A stretch of 64,000 nt of DNA, taken from the NCBI GenBank assembly GCA_027924585.1, contig BSBM01001937.1, positions 310,001-374,000 of the forward strand. The letters are read 5' to 3'. Below, piece after piece: positions 1-12,583 of the stretch. The stretch is from Larix kaempferi. Lineage: Eukaryota; Streptophyta; Pinopsida; Pinales; Pinaceae. Under the pieces are notes generated by a model. That model was not told the origin of the DNA. It worked only from the letters and a program-made list of their open reading frames with translations, and ran no database searches. Both the position numbers and the translations under genes were made by a program. Every line of letters begins with the position of its first letter. The first letter of the stretch is position 1.

Positions 1-925
1 GTTTGCAGATGTAGCATCCTTTAAAAACTGTTTAGATAGATTAAGTAAGTTTTCAATTATTAGATTAAGGTTTAGTATTTAGGAGTGCAGATCTGCTACA
101 ATGTCGTGAAAATTTAACGCACAGCTCGCCTAATATATTTGGTTCTACCACGATACTGAACATTTTCAGATGTATATTCTATATGCATTCTTAGTGGTGA
201 CCTGATTTATGACCATGCTGACACTTTTACATGTTCATGGATCCATAATTCTTACTGGCCAGGATAGCAAAAGATGCATAAGCACTGTTTACTGGAATCA
301 TGAATGATTGCCTGTACTAAATCTCATACCATCTTGTCAATCTTGGCCTTTAGCAATGGGAATATCCCCACTTCAAAAAAAGTTGCCCGTACCGTACCCG
401 TCCTGTACAGAAAATTCACCAATGTCGTACTGCTGCCGAATTCCGGTACAGCAAAGGCCGATTCGGCTGAATCTTGCTACTATGCATGGAGTTGTAACTA
501 TATTAATTAGAATGGAGTTATTCCGGTACAGCAATGGCCAATACGGCTGAATCTTGATACTATGCATGGAGTTGCACTATGCTAATTAGAACGGAGTTTT
601 GTTTTGAGCCCTGAACTTTTGCAAGCTCAAGCTCAAAACGAAAATCAAGCTAGTGAGAGTTGCCTGCTATTCTAGGTGTTGAAAAGATGTCTAGACTCTA
701 GAGTTGATTGGCCTGTGAGTAGGAAAGGGAAAGCTATCAGCATTTGGATTGCCTTTTCTCTTTTACTTTTTCCTTTATCAATGAATAAAAGTCTGTTAAC
801 CCTATCGAAATGTAAACAGGTAAAAACTGAAGTGTCTATACGGCATTTCAAGCAAAGAAAAAAACAATTAGTTATAGGTAACATGCATCTATTATAACGA
901 TTCTTACATATCAAGCACTTAACAT
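1..925. other. 3' flank of the synthase gene, no gene recognised
   Basis: Lies downstream of the synthase stop codon on the minus strand. Short frames are present on both strands but none has a recognisable motif. The only clear structure is the 80-bp tandem duplication listed separately. I could not identify a convincing polyadenylation signal. Confidence 0.5.
441..598. repeat. Two-copy tandem duplication, 80-bp period
   Basis: Copies at 441-520 and 521-598 both begin TTCCGGTACAGCAA and contain ACTATGCATGGAGTTG. They differ by scattered substitutions and a small length difference. Non-coding flank of the synthase gene. Confidence 0.85.
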
Positions 926-2095
<1,170 letters not shown>

Positions 2096-2311
2096 TCACA
2101 TAAAAATTAATCTCTTTCCCTTCCTGCGAAATCTATATGAACAAACCAAAGATTTACAAGACTCAGTGCCCCTTTGGCGATTCTACGGTCATTATTGGAT
2201 GGGCATTACATTCAAATTTACTCAATGTAACTTCACTTGAGCACTGGAAGAAGAAAGTCAGTCTTTTATTGGACCAGTTGGAGCACTATACTATCAAATA
2301 TGTATGGTGTA

Positions 2312-2403
2312 TTTTCAATCACAGGGAGGACCTATCTAAACAGGGTTTAATTCTGGATTTTCAATCACAGGAAGGCCTATCTAACCAGGGTTTAATTCTG
2401 GAT
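2312..2403. repeat. Two-copy tandem duplication, 46-bp period
   Basis: Copies at 2312-2357 and 2358-2403 share TTTTCAATCACAGG at their starts and CAGGGTTTAATTCTGGA at their ends. The duplication lies upstream of the synthase gene and keeps a short frame (2137-2451) open; that frame has no known domain. Confidence 0.85.
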
Positions 2404-2828
2404 GAAGGCTTGCTGCAAATTACTCACTTTCATGAATTTAGGCCTCCATAAACTTTGACCGGCTAGCTCTATTTCAGACTCATAATTACTGTTTTGTGTA
2501 TTATTTTGAAAGATGTATATTCTGGTAACACTTTTGTTTTTTAGTTATTTCTAATTGATAACTTGATGTATATGCAGTATATGTATTTTTTATTAGTAGT
2601 ATAGGTTTATGAATATATTGACAAACTGAAAGACAGTTTCACTATCCTTGGGATAGGTTTATTGTAAATCCTTTTCCACCACCATCTTCAAGATAAGTTT
2701 ATTGTAAATCTTTTTGATTCACTTTTATGAATAGCAAAAAGTTTTTTTCACAGAAAAAAGTAGAAAATTGCAGAGAGGTGGGAAAAAAATTAGAAACTTT
2801 TCAAACTTTATCTTTTTAAACTAGATCC

Positions 2829-3113
2829 AATGAGAAGATGCCAAGCAAGCATAGTCTTATCCTTCTCGATCAGACGAGGACTCTACACATTTTTCTCAGT
2901 AATATAATACTCATTTTGCCCGACTTCCCATAGACATTAATCTTCCTCCATCCACGTGGAAAAATGCATGAAGGTGGGATACATTGTACCAATAATGTCT
3001 GAAATGGTGGAGTGATTTCGTGTCCTTATTTTTCTTTGTGGTAACATTTTCTTTCTTTGCTCTTTTAAGCCAAGTCCAATGAGAAGAGGCCAAGCAAGCA
3101 TGGTCTTATCTTC
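2829..3113. repeat. Diverged direct repeat enclosing a copy of the GGPPS leader
   Basis: CCAATGAGAAGATGCCAAGC near 2829 recurs near 3077 with few changes, a period of about 247 bp. Between them, at about 2900-2950, lies a 19-nt exact match to the synthase start region (AATATAATACTCATTTTGC, which includes the complement of the ATG) followed by a diverged copy of the leader. It covers the 5' leader and the first few codons only. Upstream of the gene it could be a regulatory duplication or debris of a paralogue. Confidence 0.55.
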
Positions 3114-3340
3114 GTGATGATCATCACCCTGAGTGGGAAGAAAATATTTTGTCAAAGTATATCAAAATAATTGTGCTCTTACTATTATGATGAATCTTTC
3201 TTTAAAATGACAAAGCACCATAATTGATGTGATTATAATAATATTTTTTATATATTATTTAGTATCATTATTTGACCATGGTTAATAATAAATTAACCAA
3301 AAAAATGATAGTGTGTGAATATTTTTTGGGAAATATAAAT

Positions 3341-3356
3341 AAGTAAATTAGGAATC
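3341..3356. repeat. SINE target-site duplication, left copy
   Basis: Sixteen bases identical to 3568-3583 on the other side of the SINE. No mismatch is visible, which suggests a fairly recent insertion. Confidence 0.85.
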
Positions 3357-3567
3357 TACCCTCAAGGTGTAGATCAGATGGCGATACGGTGCATTATTAA
3401 GGCACTTCTTGTGACGTGGGTTCAAACTTTGATTGAGCCTTGTGTGTTGCACATGGCGCAGCATTGGTACGCTTAGGGATATAGTGGTAGCGGATCGGAA
3501 TTGACCTCATGTTACACGAGTACGAGCCCAACCCCAATTGTCGATTCCCCTAGTTACAAAAAAGAAA
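3357..3567 (+). mobile_element. tRNA-derived SINE
   Basis: A 211-bp insertion flanked by perfect 16-bp direct repeats (AAGTAAATTAGGAATC) at 3341-3356 and 3568-3583. The head has RNA polymerase III promoter features: an A-box-like TGGCGATACGGTGC near 3379 and a B-box-like GGTTCAAACT near 3419. It ends in an A-rich tail (ACAAAAAAGAAA). Target duplications, tRNA-like head and A-rich tail together define a SINE. The family was not identified. Confidence 0.85.
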
Positions 3568-3583
3568 AAGTAAATTAGGAATC
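3568..3583. repeat. SINE target-site duplication, right copy
   Basis: Matches 3341-3356 exactly and follows the A-rich tail of the SINE directly. Confidence 0.85.
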
Positions 3584-3949
3584 CAAGTGGTTATGGCATG
3601 CAAACAATATAGGCGTTAAGGATGTCATGGTCTACAAAAGTTAAAGAGGGAAGCATGTGACATTGAGCTCCATTGTGAGGGACTTAACATCATGATAGAG
3701 TGGATTCAGGTTCACTTACAAGAGTGCAATTGTTTCATTTTTGTTTATGACTTATCATATTCTCAATAGTAAAGGGGTGAGGAACCTTATTGAAAGTAAC
3801 TTTAAAACAATATTTTCAAATAAAGTCAATCGTGACAAACTAAACAAAATGCCAAAGCATCGTTTAGTTTCCCCTGGCCATCCAAGTGTCTCCAAGGGGT
3901 TGATTCCATGAGAGTGGAACAATAAAAAGAAAATGAAATTCAACATGAA

Positions 3950-6110
3950 ACCATGCTCGAAAAACTCTTGTAGTGTGACATTTTAAAAAATACACTCATA
4001 ATTAAAAGTCCTTCATCTCATAGAGATTATAAATAGGCTTCTCACTCCTCCATCACAAATTCCACCATGCAAGGCCTTCCTCATGCATGTACATTTTTGT
4101 ATAGACAACCTTCTAGAATAATATGGCAAAGACCCTATAAAACAACTTTGTCAACACCAAATAGCTTTTGGGTGCAGTTCATAGTCCTTGACATGTGCCA
4201 TTGTCGAGTGTTTGTATTCCACAAGTCCTTCCAAAAAAACAATCATTGCCTAGCCAACCTTTTATCTGCATAGTTTGCAAGAGTCCAATTCCCCCCCTAA
4301 AGACTAGAACATCTAGATTGGTTGGGATGTCAAATCCCAAGCATCATGAAGTCCCTCAAATTTCCAATAGAGTAATCCAAAACTCTTTTCTAAGCCACAT
4401 ACAATCTTGAGAAAAACCAAACCTTAGATCGCAAATGCCTTCACATTACCAATAATGTTAATTATCTTAAAAGGACCTTTAACCCCACTAGTATGTTGAG
4501 CTTGTTGAATTCAATCCTTGTCCACTGTTTGTATCACCCATTTATGGGTGAGGACCACTCCTTGGGCTATTACATTAGGAAAGCATGATTCCCCTTGAGC
4601 TCGAGGTAAGGTCATATGTCCCACATAACCAAAGGAAGCCCCTCTATTTCTCCTTTTTTTCCCTGGAGAAATCTCTAGAGCACAAACTTTAGGTGTCTAT
4701 ACATTGATTAAGAAGGAAAGAGACACAAGGAGTAATAGAAATGCCATGATCCTAAAACTATTTCCACCATTGTAATTCACCCAACAAGTGGCAAGTTAAG
4801 AATGGAGCAAGCTAGAAGTGTTTTTCAAATTTTTTATGATCCACTTATATTGTTCCACAAGAGAACCTTGTATGTTAAAGGGGGTGCTAAGATGCCAAAT
4901 GATCACCCCAAGTTTGATGCACTTCCACTTCTAATTCAACCATTGTAGGGGTCATCCTACTTAATAATAAAGAAAACATATTTTTTCTCCTTACTAACAA
5001 TTGCCCCAACAACTCAACAAAAGTATCCAAACATAACATCATGCCGTCAACATAATGTTAAGCAAGCTAAGGTGTTAGAGTTGAGTCATTTGCAAAATGG
5101 ACATGGAGTTGGTTACCATATGGTAAGTAGATACCTTTGATTTTTCCTTGCATTCTAGCTACCCAAGAAATAACCAAGATCATCAATTATAATCACATAG
5201 AGATGTGGTGCCAATGGGCACCCCCAACAAATGGAACATTGCAAAGCAATAGGCTATGATGGCACACAATTCACACTAACTCTTATAGAGGCCCATGAGA
5301 AGAGTGTCGCCATAGATCAATGATACGTAGAGTTGAAACGAAGCCAACCTAACACATTGAGGATGAAGTCTTATTCAAATTTATCATAAACTTTATCAAA
5401 ATCAATTTTTAGTAGGAGGGCCTTTTTCCCAATCTCCACAACCCACTCAAGGTCTTCATAAGTAGTTATATGATTATCTAGGATAAAACTTCCCTTAATA
5501 AAACTTGTTTACTCCTTGCGAACTATCCTAACCACCAACAATCAAATCCTCCCAGCTAAGGCATATGTTAGAATTTTACAGGAGACATTCAATAGGATGA
5601 TTTTATGCCACATGCACAGCAAATCTCTTTTAACACCTTTAGGAATGAGTTTCATGAGGCCAACATTAACCAATTATCCCATACCACCCCCTTGATAGCC
5701 TCTTAACACATTTTGAAGTAGGGCCCACCATGTGCCACATATGTTTATTAAATTTAATTGGAAAACCATCAAGAGTTAGGGATTTCTCAACCTTGAGTTC
5801 ATGGTTGAGTCTAATTCATCCATCTTAGGGTCTTAGGAGAGATAATTCCTCTGTAAGTTCCTTAACTTCAAAGGAAACAATTGATGGATAAGCTCCATGG
5901 CAATATCCCACAATGGGTAAAACCCTACAAAAGTGAATTTCGATGAAAATGATTTCCAAATATATGTTGAATTTATATCTCCTCAACAATAAGGCTACCA
6001 CTAAGATTTTGTAAGGCTAAGATCAACTCATATTTGTTTGCAACTTAAGTGCTAAAAAGAGAAATTGATAAATCCATCGCCATATGCTCCTTAATCATCA
6101 CCCCTTTGGC
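3950..6110 (-). pseudogene. Decayed LINE ORF2 (non-LTR reverse transcriptase)
   Basis: Translating the minus strand across frames gives a recognisable non-LTR reverse transcriptase in family order: MKLIPKGVKRDLL at about 5630, LLNVSCKILTYALAGRI near 5560, KGSFILDNHITTYEDLEW near 5470, LLKIDFDKVYD near 5400, a GCPLAPHLYVIIIDDLG block near 5210 and the catalytic box as FANDSTL near 5090. The family has FADD at that box, so the first catalytic Asp has become Asn. Many stops and frameshifts interrupt it. Sequence from about 5050 down to 3950 still gives fragments resembling the LINE C-terminal region, with weaker support. Ends and target duplications were not found. A dead copy, unrelated in position to the SINE beside it. 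Confidence 0.75.
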
Positions 6111-9000
6111 CTGTTTTTTTTTCAAGCAAAAATCATATTTCCATTCATATAGTTGAACCAAAATACAATCTTAAGTTGCTTCTTCAAGTAAAAATGATCC
6201 TATAGTCTATACCTAGTATAATCACCTACACTGAGATACTCATATGAGCACATTTCTTTTCAAAGAGTTCCTAATATCAAGTATGGGCCTTCAAAGCCAA
6301 GGATTTATACATAAAGCATCAAAAGAAAGTTATCAATAGGATTGGCATATTACAAACATCATATATGCAAAACTAGCTTAAAAGTCATGTAACACATATC
6401 GGTTGATCCTTGGGACCCGCCCTGCTTTAAAATCCCCCAACATAAACTAATTCTCCAGTTGAAGTAACCATCTTTTGACAACGTGTCCATGACTTAGTTA
6501 TGCCCCCTATAGATGTGGACAAAACACAGTTGTTGGAATTGACTTGCTATGGCTTTGAACTATACAACCAAAGGGAGAAGATGAATATTACGAAGTATAA
6601 GATTGTCATTCATCCACTTAATAATAAGGCTAGAATCACTGAAAATCTAAAAGTTGAGTATGCCTACACTACATGCAAATTTTAAAAGAATGAACAATGC
6701 CATAAATTCCCCATAATTTTTCATGCCATAATCCTCGCCCCTTTGGCCTTATATTCTTCAAAACCATGTTTGTGATTCCAACACAAAGATCTTACTAAGA
6801 CAACTCATTGAAAAGGTCCACCTCCGAGCTTTATCACATAACCTTCAGGTGATTCCAAACTTATTTTCATTGGCCTTGCTAAGTCTCATTAGCATCGTAC
6901 CTCACCCTCTTAGAAGTTTCACAATATGAAAAAAGGGTGTGTCCCCCGCATCCCAAATGAGGGTGGCAGACAACTCATTAAAATGGTCCACCTCCGAGCT
7001 TTATCACATAACCTTCAAGTAAATCCAAACTTATTTTGAGTGGCCTTGCTAAGTCTCATTAGCATCATACCTCACCCTCTTAGAAGTTTCACAATATGAA
7101 AAAGGGTGTATCCCCGCATCCAAATGAAGGTGAGGCCACCGACCAAACTCTTACAACCGCGTTTTAATAATCTTCACACTCAAGCAAAGATAATACATTG
7201 GATACATGGTTCTCCACATATCAATGAAAAATATTTACATGTTGAAAAAATAATTTACAATCTTATCTTTAAAAAGGAAATCCTAAAACAAAGTTATAAA
7301 GTAAATAGTCATAGCGTGAGGCGTAAGAAAGTTATGATTTAGAGATGTCATGGTCTCCAATCAATTATGTAAAAGAAGAAGAATTCAGAAAAAATGTGCA
7401 GTTTCATTATATTAACAAGAGCCACGAGGTGGCAATGTCCCCGACGTTGGGAATAGTTGTTGCTATAAGATGGAAGCTATAGAAACAAGAATGTAGATAC
7501 CGAAGGCCTTGTCTTTGGTTAATGTGACTAGGTAAACTCAAATCCAATAAAGTTAATTTCAGCCGAATCCAGAGCCCTCAATCAAATTTATAAAAAAGGT
7601 GAAAATAATCTGCAAACAAGTTGCATATTACTAAGTTGACATTGAATATGTTTTCAACTTAAAATTTATTACTCTCTCTCAAAGTGTGTGTTCTCTCAAC
7701 TTTGTATTCAATAGATGTGTGTTGTAATCGTTGCATTAACAAGGAGGTTATCATATTCTCTTACAAGGTAGGTTATTATCTCTACAAATGTTATATTCCT
7801 ATCTATGTATAGACCATTCCAAGGTGGTCGTTTTTGCATTGTTCTAACTAGTTGTTGCTTTGTACTTGATCTTGGGTTAACATATAGAATGCATGTATCC
7901 CATGCGAAACTAGGAGTCTAATACTTCTAATATATTTGCTTGATGCATATTTACTATAGTTTTCTTTGCATAAGTATCATGGTGAGGGGTGCCACTTTTT
8001 GCATTCATTTGTGTCCATAGTACCTGTGCCCATACTTCCATTAATCTCCGTCATATATTATGAACTAAGACACTAAGACTTGAGGGAAAGATTCTTCTAT
8101 TTAATTTAATTATCGCAAAGAAGCCTTAACTTATCTGTAATTGTTAAGCTTGCTTAGTGATGACACCATTGTAATTTTAGCAATGGTCTAAACCCGTTAA
8201 GAAATTTAACCCCTTTCTATACCTTATGAAATTGAATTTCATTATCAAACCATAAAAAAATACACATTATGTATGAATATTATAATTTTTTCAACATTTT
8301 TTATTTAATAATCTTATGTAACATTGTGTTTAAATATTATAAAAATAAAAATATTTTTACTACATAATTTTATGTAAATGTGTGTTATATCTTTTATCTT
8401 ATCCTTCACATCTAATCAATGCATATTTCCATATTAACAATGTGATGACATGTAAAACCAAAATTAAAAACACAACCCAAATTGTTAAATGTATATTGCA
8501 AATATCAAACCTTTATGCAATTTGACTTAGTTACCATATAAAATTTAGAATGAAAATAATGATTTCACAATGTATATTAAATATTTTGAAAATAACTCTC
8601 AATTCCTCTCAACGTTAACCATTACCCCCATTATATTAAAATATAGGCTAATATAATAATAATGAAAATATATTTTTTGACTATGAAATCTATTATTTCA
8701 AAAAAGTTGAAAGTGAAAACAAAAAATATGTCAGAGCATGAGTTTACATAATACATTCAATTATTATTCTTTTATTACATGTGTCAGAGCAATTTTCCCA
8801 ATGGATTGTTCTCCGGTGACTTCACAGATAAAATGGCCCAATGAAGCATTAAATGATTAATCTTAGCTATAAACCCTCCTGTGATTTGGACGTGAACTGA
8901 CCCACCAAGTTTTAAAAAGGAAAACCAACAACCAAGGGACGAAGGGAAGCGTGTAACTTTGAAGTCGGTAAACTCATGCATCGATCGAGATTATGTCCTA
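6111..9000. other. AT-rich region without recognised genes
   Basis: Apart from the 170-bp tandem duplication near 6.8-7.1 kb I see only short unsupported frames. The stretch at about 8230-8780 is very AT-rich. The left part may include further decayed LINE sequence. Confidence 0.4.
6799..7138. repeat. Two-copy tandem duplication, 170-bp period
   Basis: Copies starting near 6799 and 6969 share long stretches such as CCACCTCCGAGCTTTATCAC and CTCACCCTCTTAGAAGTTTC. They differ by scattered substitutions and small indels. No coding frame spans both. Confidence 0.85.
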
Positions 9001-9004
9001 CAGG

Positions 9005-9230
9005 GCAGAGACGCTGACGTCTATGTGCCGCCGGCCCTTGGGCACCAAAGCCCGAGGAAGACGTCAGCGATCCTGCACCATTGAAATGTTAAATAAATAA
9101 TTTAATTTAAATAAACTTTAATATAAAAAATCAAATACTATGTTAAACTTTATATGTTTGAAAATATTTTTTTGTACATGGTAAACTAATGCCCCCTACC
9201 GAAAACATAATGTCGGGGACATAATAACTA
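9005..9230. repeat. Dispersed GC-rich ACGT-palindrome repeat, copy 1
   Basis: Begins with a perfect 9-bp inverted repeat, GCTGACGTC at 9013-9021 and GACGTCAGC at 9060-9068, enclosing a GC-rich core (GCCGCCGGCCCTTGGGC). About 120 bp later it ends with AATGCCCCCTACCGAAAACA and CGGGGACATAATA. The same two modules recur in the same order at 11.3-11.5 kb and 53.3-53.5 kb. It could be an LTR or a TRIM-like end; identity unknown. Confidence 0.6.
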
Positions 9231-11270
9231 AAAATAGTAGATGATGTCAAGACTACTTTTGGCCCTCATGCCTTAAAGTTCAAATAGTCCTAACGACTCA
9301 AGATTTTACGGTTGGCATGCCTATAAATCAATGGACTGTTCAAGCGCCAAAAGCAGGGTAGGTAGGAAATTCAATGACTTTTCAAGCACCAAAAATAGGG
9401 TAGCTAAGGGCAAAAACCTTTAATTCAACAATATACTCCAAACAAAAAACGAGCCTTACTATGCAAAACCAAAATAACCTTAATTTTGACACAAAAGCTC
9501 ACAAATTTAACGGATATAATGCCTGAGCATCATCAATTAAATTTCTTTTAAAAGCCTAGCTGCATAAGCAACTTATATGCACAGATAATTTTTTCACAAC
9601 TAAATGCCTAATGCGAAGCAAAAATAATTAATTAATTAAAAAGCTCTTCTTTGAGGCCTTAAATGCTTACTAAATTTTCACAAATTTGACCACTGAAATG
9701 CCTGATTCTCGTTGATTAAAAAACACCAAACTTCATAATAATATACAGACATAGAGATTTTTGAAGGTAAATGCGAAATGAAGCCAAAAATATAGTTAAG
9801 CAAAGAAGGAAAAAACAAAACAAAATTGAAAAACTGTTAAAGTCGCAAGACATTGAATCCATAAATTCATAGTTAAAACCACAAGATTTGATAAGGCACA
9901 GTCATTTCAACTAAGTAGATTTTTTAATTTAACGCCTAATACCTTACAGACTCCAAAAACACAAATTTAAACATAAAAATTCATCTTGACAACCAAAGTT
10001 GTAGCTCCTCGAAGCCAAATCCTTGAGTGATTTAAACAACCGAAAACTCAATAAAGTGGCTACCATTGCCAAGCGAAAACGACGATATTTACCTAAAAAT
10101 GTTTTGAAACCCTTGCGTTGACTACAGAAACATCTGCACCAGAGAGTTCTAAAAAAAATTCGGTTCCAACTTCAAGCTGCCTTACATGAATCCAATTCAA
10201 CATCGAAGGCTTTATACGCATAATTTTTTATTTAAAATCAAGATGGGCTTTCCCGATCCAATGGTGACGAAGATGATCCGAAAAATCTGGAAGCATCAGG
10301 ACCGACAAATAAATTTGAAGGCGAATCGAGGCAAATGGGAAAAAATTTACTTGTTATTCATAATGTCTTTGGTAGAATTGAATTGGTGAAAAACTTATTT
10401 TTATAAAATTAATTTGTGAATGTGGTAGACTGATAATAAAATAAAGGTTTTTTTGAACCACAACACAAACTCAAATGTTTTAACATGCAACGCAATTGGA
10501 TTAAAGAACATACCTTACCAATGAGCACCACATCGAAGAAGCCACAGCACCTTGTCTGTCTATTGGAATAACAACCGAGAAGTAAGAGAAAACCATAGCA
10601 CCCCGGCACAGCGGCACTCGGCGAGAAGACCATGATCATGTTCTTTTCTCCAGCAATCAGCAAAATCGAAAACGTGACGACACCCACAAGAGGCTATAAA
10701 TTCACAACTATCGTGGTGCTCAGCCACCAGCAAAAACCACCAGCCAAAATGAATACAAGAGCATTCAAGCACACAAGCACCGCACCAGGAAACAAACACT
10801 AACCTCACAACCACCATATCAATGCTAGAAAATGCCCAAAAAACGAATGGAGAATGAGCAAAGAAAAACCATCGGCCCTGCCTCCGAGGCCCGTCCCTCG
10901 AAGCCCATTAACAACAGTCGAACATCAATTAAGACTCCGCATTAACAACGACCGAACATCAATTCAGGCTCTACAACTTGCATTTAAGCCAAACGACAAG
11001 ACAAACGGAGAAGCGAAATCCCAACACAGATCGGCATTAAAACTAGCAATTGTCCATTTGATACGGTCTCGACCAACTATCCTCTCCCTCTGCAGACTAC
11101 TGCCCTCCACACACACCATTCGCAATTAAAATAGTACGCATTGCACCATACTGAACGTACTTCCCTCCAATCAAAGGACCGATAATTATTATTTTTTTTA
11201 AATTATAAATAAAAAAATCAAAACCCTTCATTCAAAACCCTTTCCGGCACGAAAGAACCATATGTCGCAT
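9231..11270. other. Region between two copies of the GC-rich repeat, unassigned
   Basis: Bounded by similarly oriented copies of the ACGT-palindrome repeat, so it might be the inside of a small LTR-type element. No gag, pol or other domain is visible. The part at 10500-11130 is less AT-rich and carries a 91-codon plus frame from 10854 rich in Pro, Arg and Ser with no recognised motif. Confidence 0.35.
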
Positions 11271-11274
11271 TTAA

Positions 11275-11545
11275 AACAGCATGACATCATGACGTCGCCG
11301 GGTCCTGGGGCACAGGAACCCAGGCAGGCGTCATTACTCACGGCACCAATCAAAACTTCACAAATCAATGTTTTAAAAATTCGAAAATAATTCCATTTTT
11401 CTAGGTGTATAGTTTTACTATAGGCAAATATGAAAATTGTGACTTCCCCTTGTATAGTTTTACTATAGGCAAATATGAAAATTGTGACTTCCCCTTGGAT
11501 TAATGCCCCCAACCGAAAACATAATGTGTGGGACATAATAATGTA
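11275..11545. repeat. Dispersed GC-rich ACGT-palindrome repeat, copy 2
   Basis: Carries ATGACGTC near 11289 and GGCGTCAT near 11328 around a GC-rich core, then AATGCCCCCAACCGAAAACA near 11502 and GGGACATAATAATG. Same order and strand as copy 1. It has internally acquired the 45-bp duplication listed next. Confidence 0.55.
11406..11495. repeat. Perfect two-copy tandem duplication, 45 bp
   Basis: 11406-11450 and 11451-11495 are identical as read (start TGTATAGTTTTACTATAGGC, end TGACTTCCCCT). No mismatch points to a recent event. Confidence 0.92.
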
Positions 11546-11749
11546 ACCACATTCGCCATGCATAAGCTTTACATCAATATATGCAGTATGTAGACCGTAA
11601 AAACCAAAAATATCACTATGTACTAGTAGTAATTAGCAAATAGGAAATTGATTTGTGGTTTTTATTGCTTTTAACTTTAAAATATAAATCAATCACATCA
11701 AACTATTTATTTTTTATTTTTCAATATTTTAAGTTTTATTTTTTCAATA

Positions 11750-11999
11750 TAGAAAATGTTATATTACAACCAATCAAATACTTGCTCTCATTTCAAGTTT
11801 GAAATCTTTGCTTGGGAGTTAAGGGATCATAAATTTCATTGGATGTTAGTATTCATATGTGAAGTAATGTAGAAAATGATATATTACAACCAATCAAATA
11901 CTTGGGTCTCATCTCAACTTTGAAATCTATGAAATCTTTGTTGGGGAGTTAAGGGATGACAAATTTTATTAGATGTTGGTATTCGTATGTGAAGTAATG
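11750..11999. repeat. Two-copy tandem duplication, 120-bp period
   Basis: Copies begin TAGAAAATG at 11750 and 11870 and share ATATTACAACCAATCAAATA, GGGAGTTAAGGGAT and ATATGTGAAGTAATG or a close variant. The second copy is about 10 bp longer. Confidence 0.85.
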
Positions 12000-12111
12000 T
12001 TATTCTTTATTTACAATTAATAGTTTTAAATGATTTTACATTTACATAAGGTTGTATTGTATTTATTAGTTGGTTATGCTGATAGATAGTATCTTTTTTG
12101 GATATTTTTTT

Positions 12112-12490
12112 ATGGGGTATATTTGGGTTTCTCTGGGGCTGCGGGTGGTTGACCTCATGTGACAACGTTGGAGTGTCGGTGTGGGAAGTTTTATTCTATC
12201 ATCCGGGCTGCTTTGTTTTCCCCTTTTTTTCTCTGTTTGTCTCGGCAGTAATCAGAGGGAACCACGTGATATTGTCAGAAGGGGTGGTTTTTTCTTTCTT
12301 ATTAGCATGGTATCGGGGACTGTGGGTAGTTGACCCATGTGACTGTGCTGGAGTGCCGGTGTGGGAAGGTTTATTCTATTTCCCGGGCTGCTGCTTTTTC
12401 CCCCTCTTTTTTCTCTATTTTTTTCGGGTTGTGATCCGAAGAATCCACGTGACATTGCTGGAAAGGGGTGGTTTTTGCTTTCTTCCGAGC
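12112..12490 (+). promoter_or_regulatory. LINE 5' leader made of two ~182-bp monomers
   Basis: Two diverged tandem units with a spacing of 181-183 bp, for example TTGACCTCATGTGAC at 12149 and TTGACCCATGTGAC at 12330. Each holds a G-box CACGTG (12263 and 12446) and long T/C tracts. A third unit is begun at about 12485 (GAGCATGG). They stand immediately upstream of the LINE ORF1 region in the same orientation. Tandem 5' monomers act as promoters in some mammalian L1 elements; promoter function here is inference. A long frame across them (12098-12583) has no domain and is taken as chance. Confidence 0.6.
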
Positions 12491-12583
12491 ATGGACATGG
12501 GAGAACCTCCTACTCAGAATATTATGATCCTTTTATCCCTGTCGTCGACGGATTACTGGATCGAGGAGAACGGAATTATGTAA

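Noticed and set aside
2137-2451. 104-codon plus frame upstream of GGPPS
   Set aside because: Its second half is the 46-bp tandem duplication and there is no motif; likely chance.
8230-8780. Matrix attachment region or replication origin
   Set aside because: AT-richness alone is not evidence; no specific motif pattern was seen.
11228-11563. 111-codon minus frame with repeated GEVTIFIFAYSKTI
   Set aside because: The peptide repeat is just the perfect 45-bp DNA duplication (a multiple of three); no domain.
12098-12583. 161-codon plus frame
   Set aside because: Lies within the LINE 5' monomers; its composition (F, W, G, C) reflects T/G-rich repeats and not a protein family.
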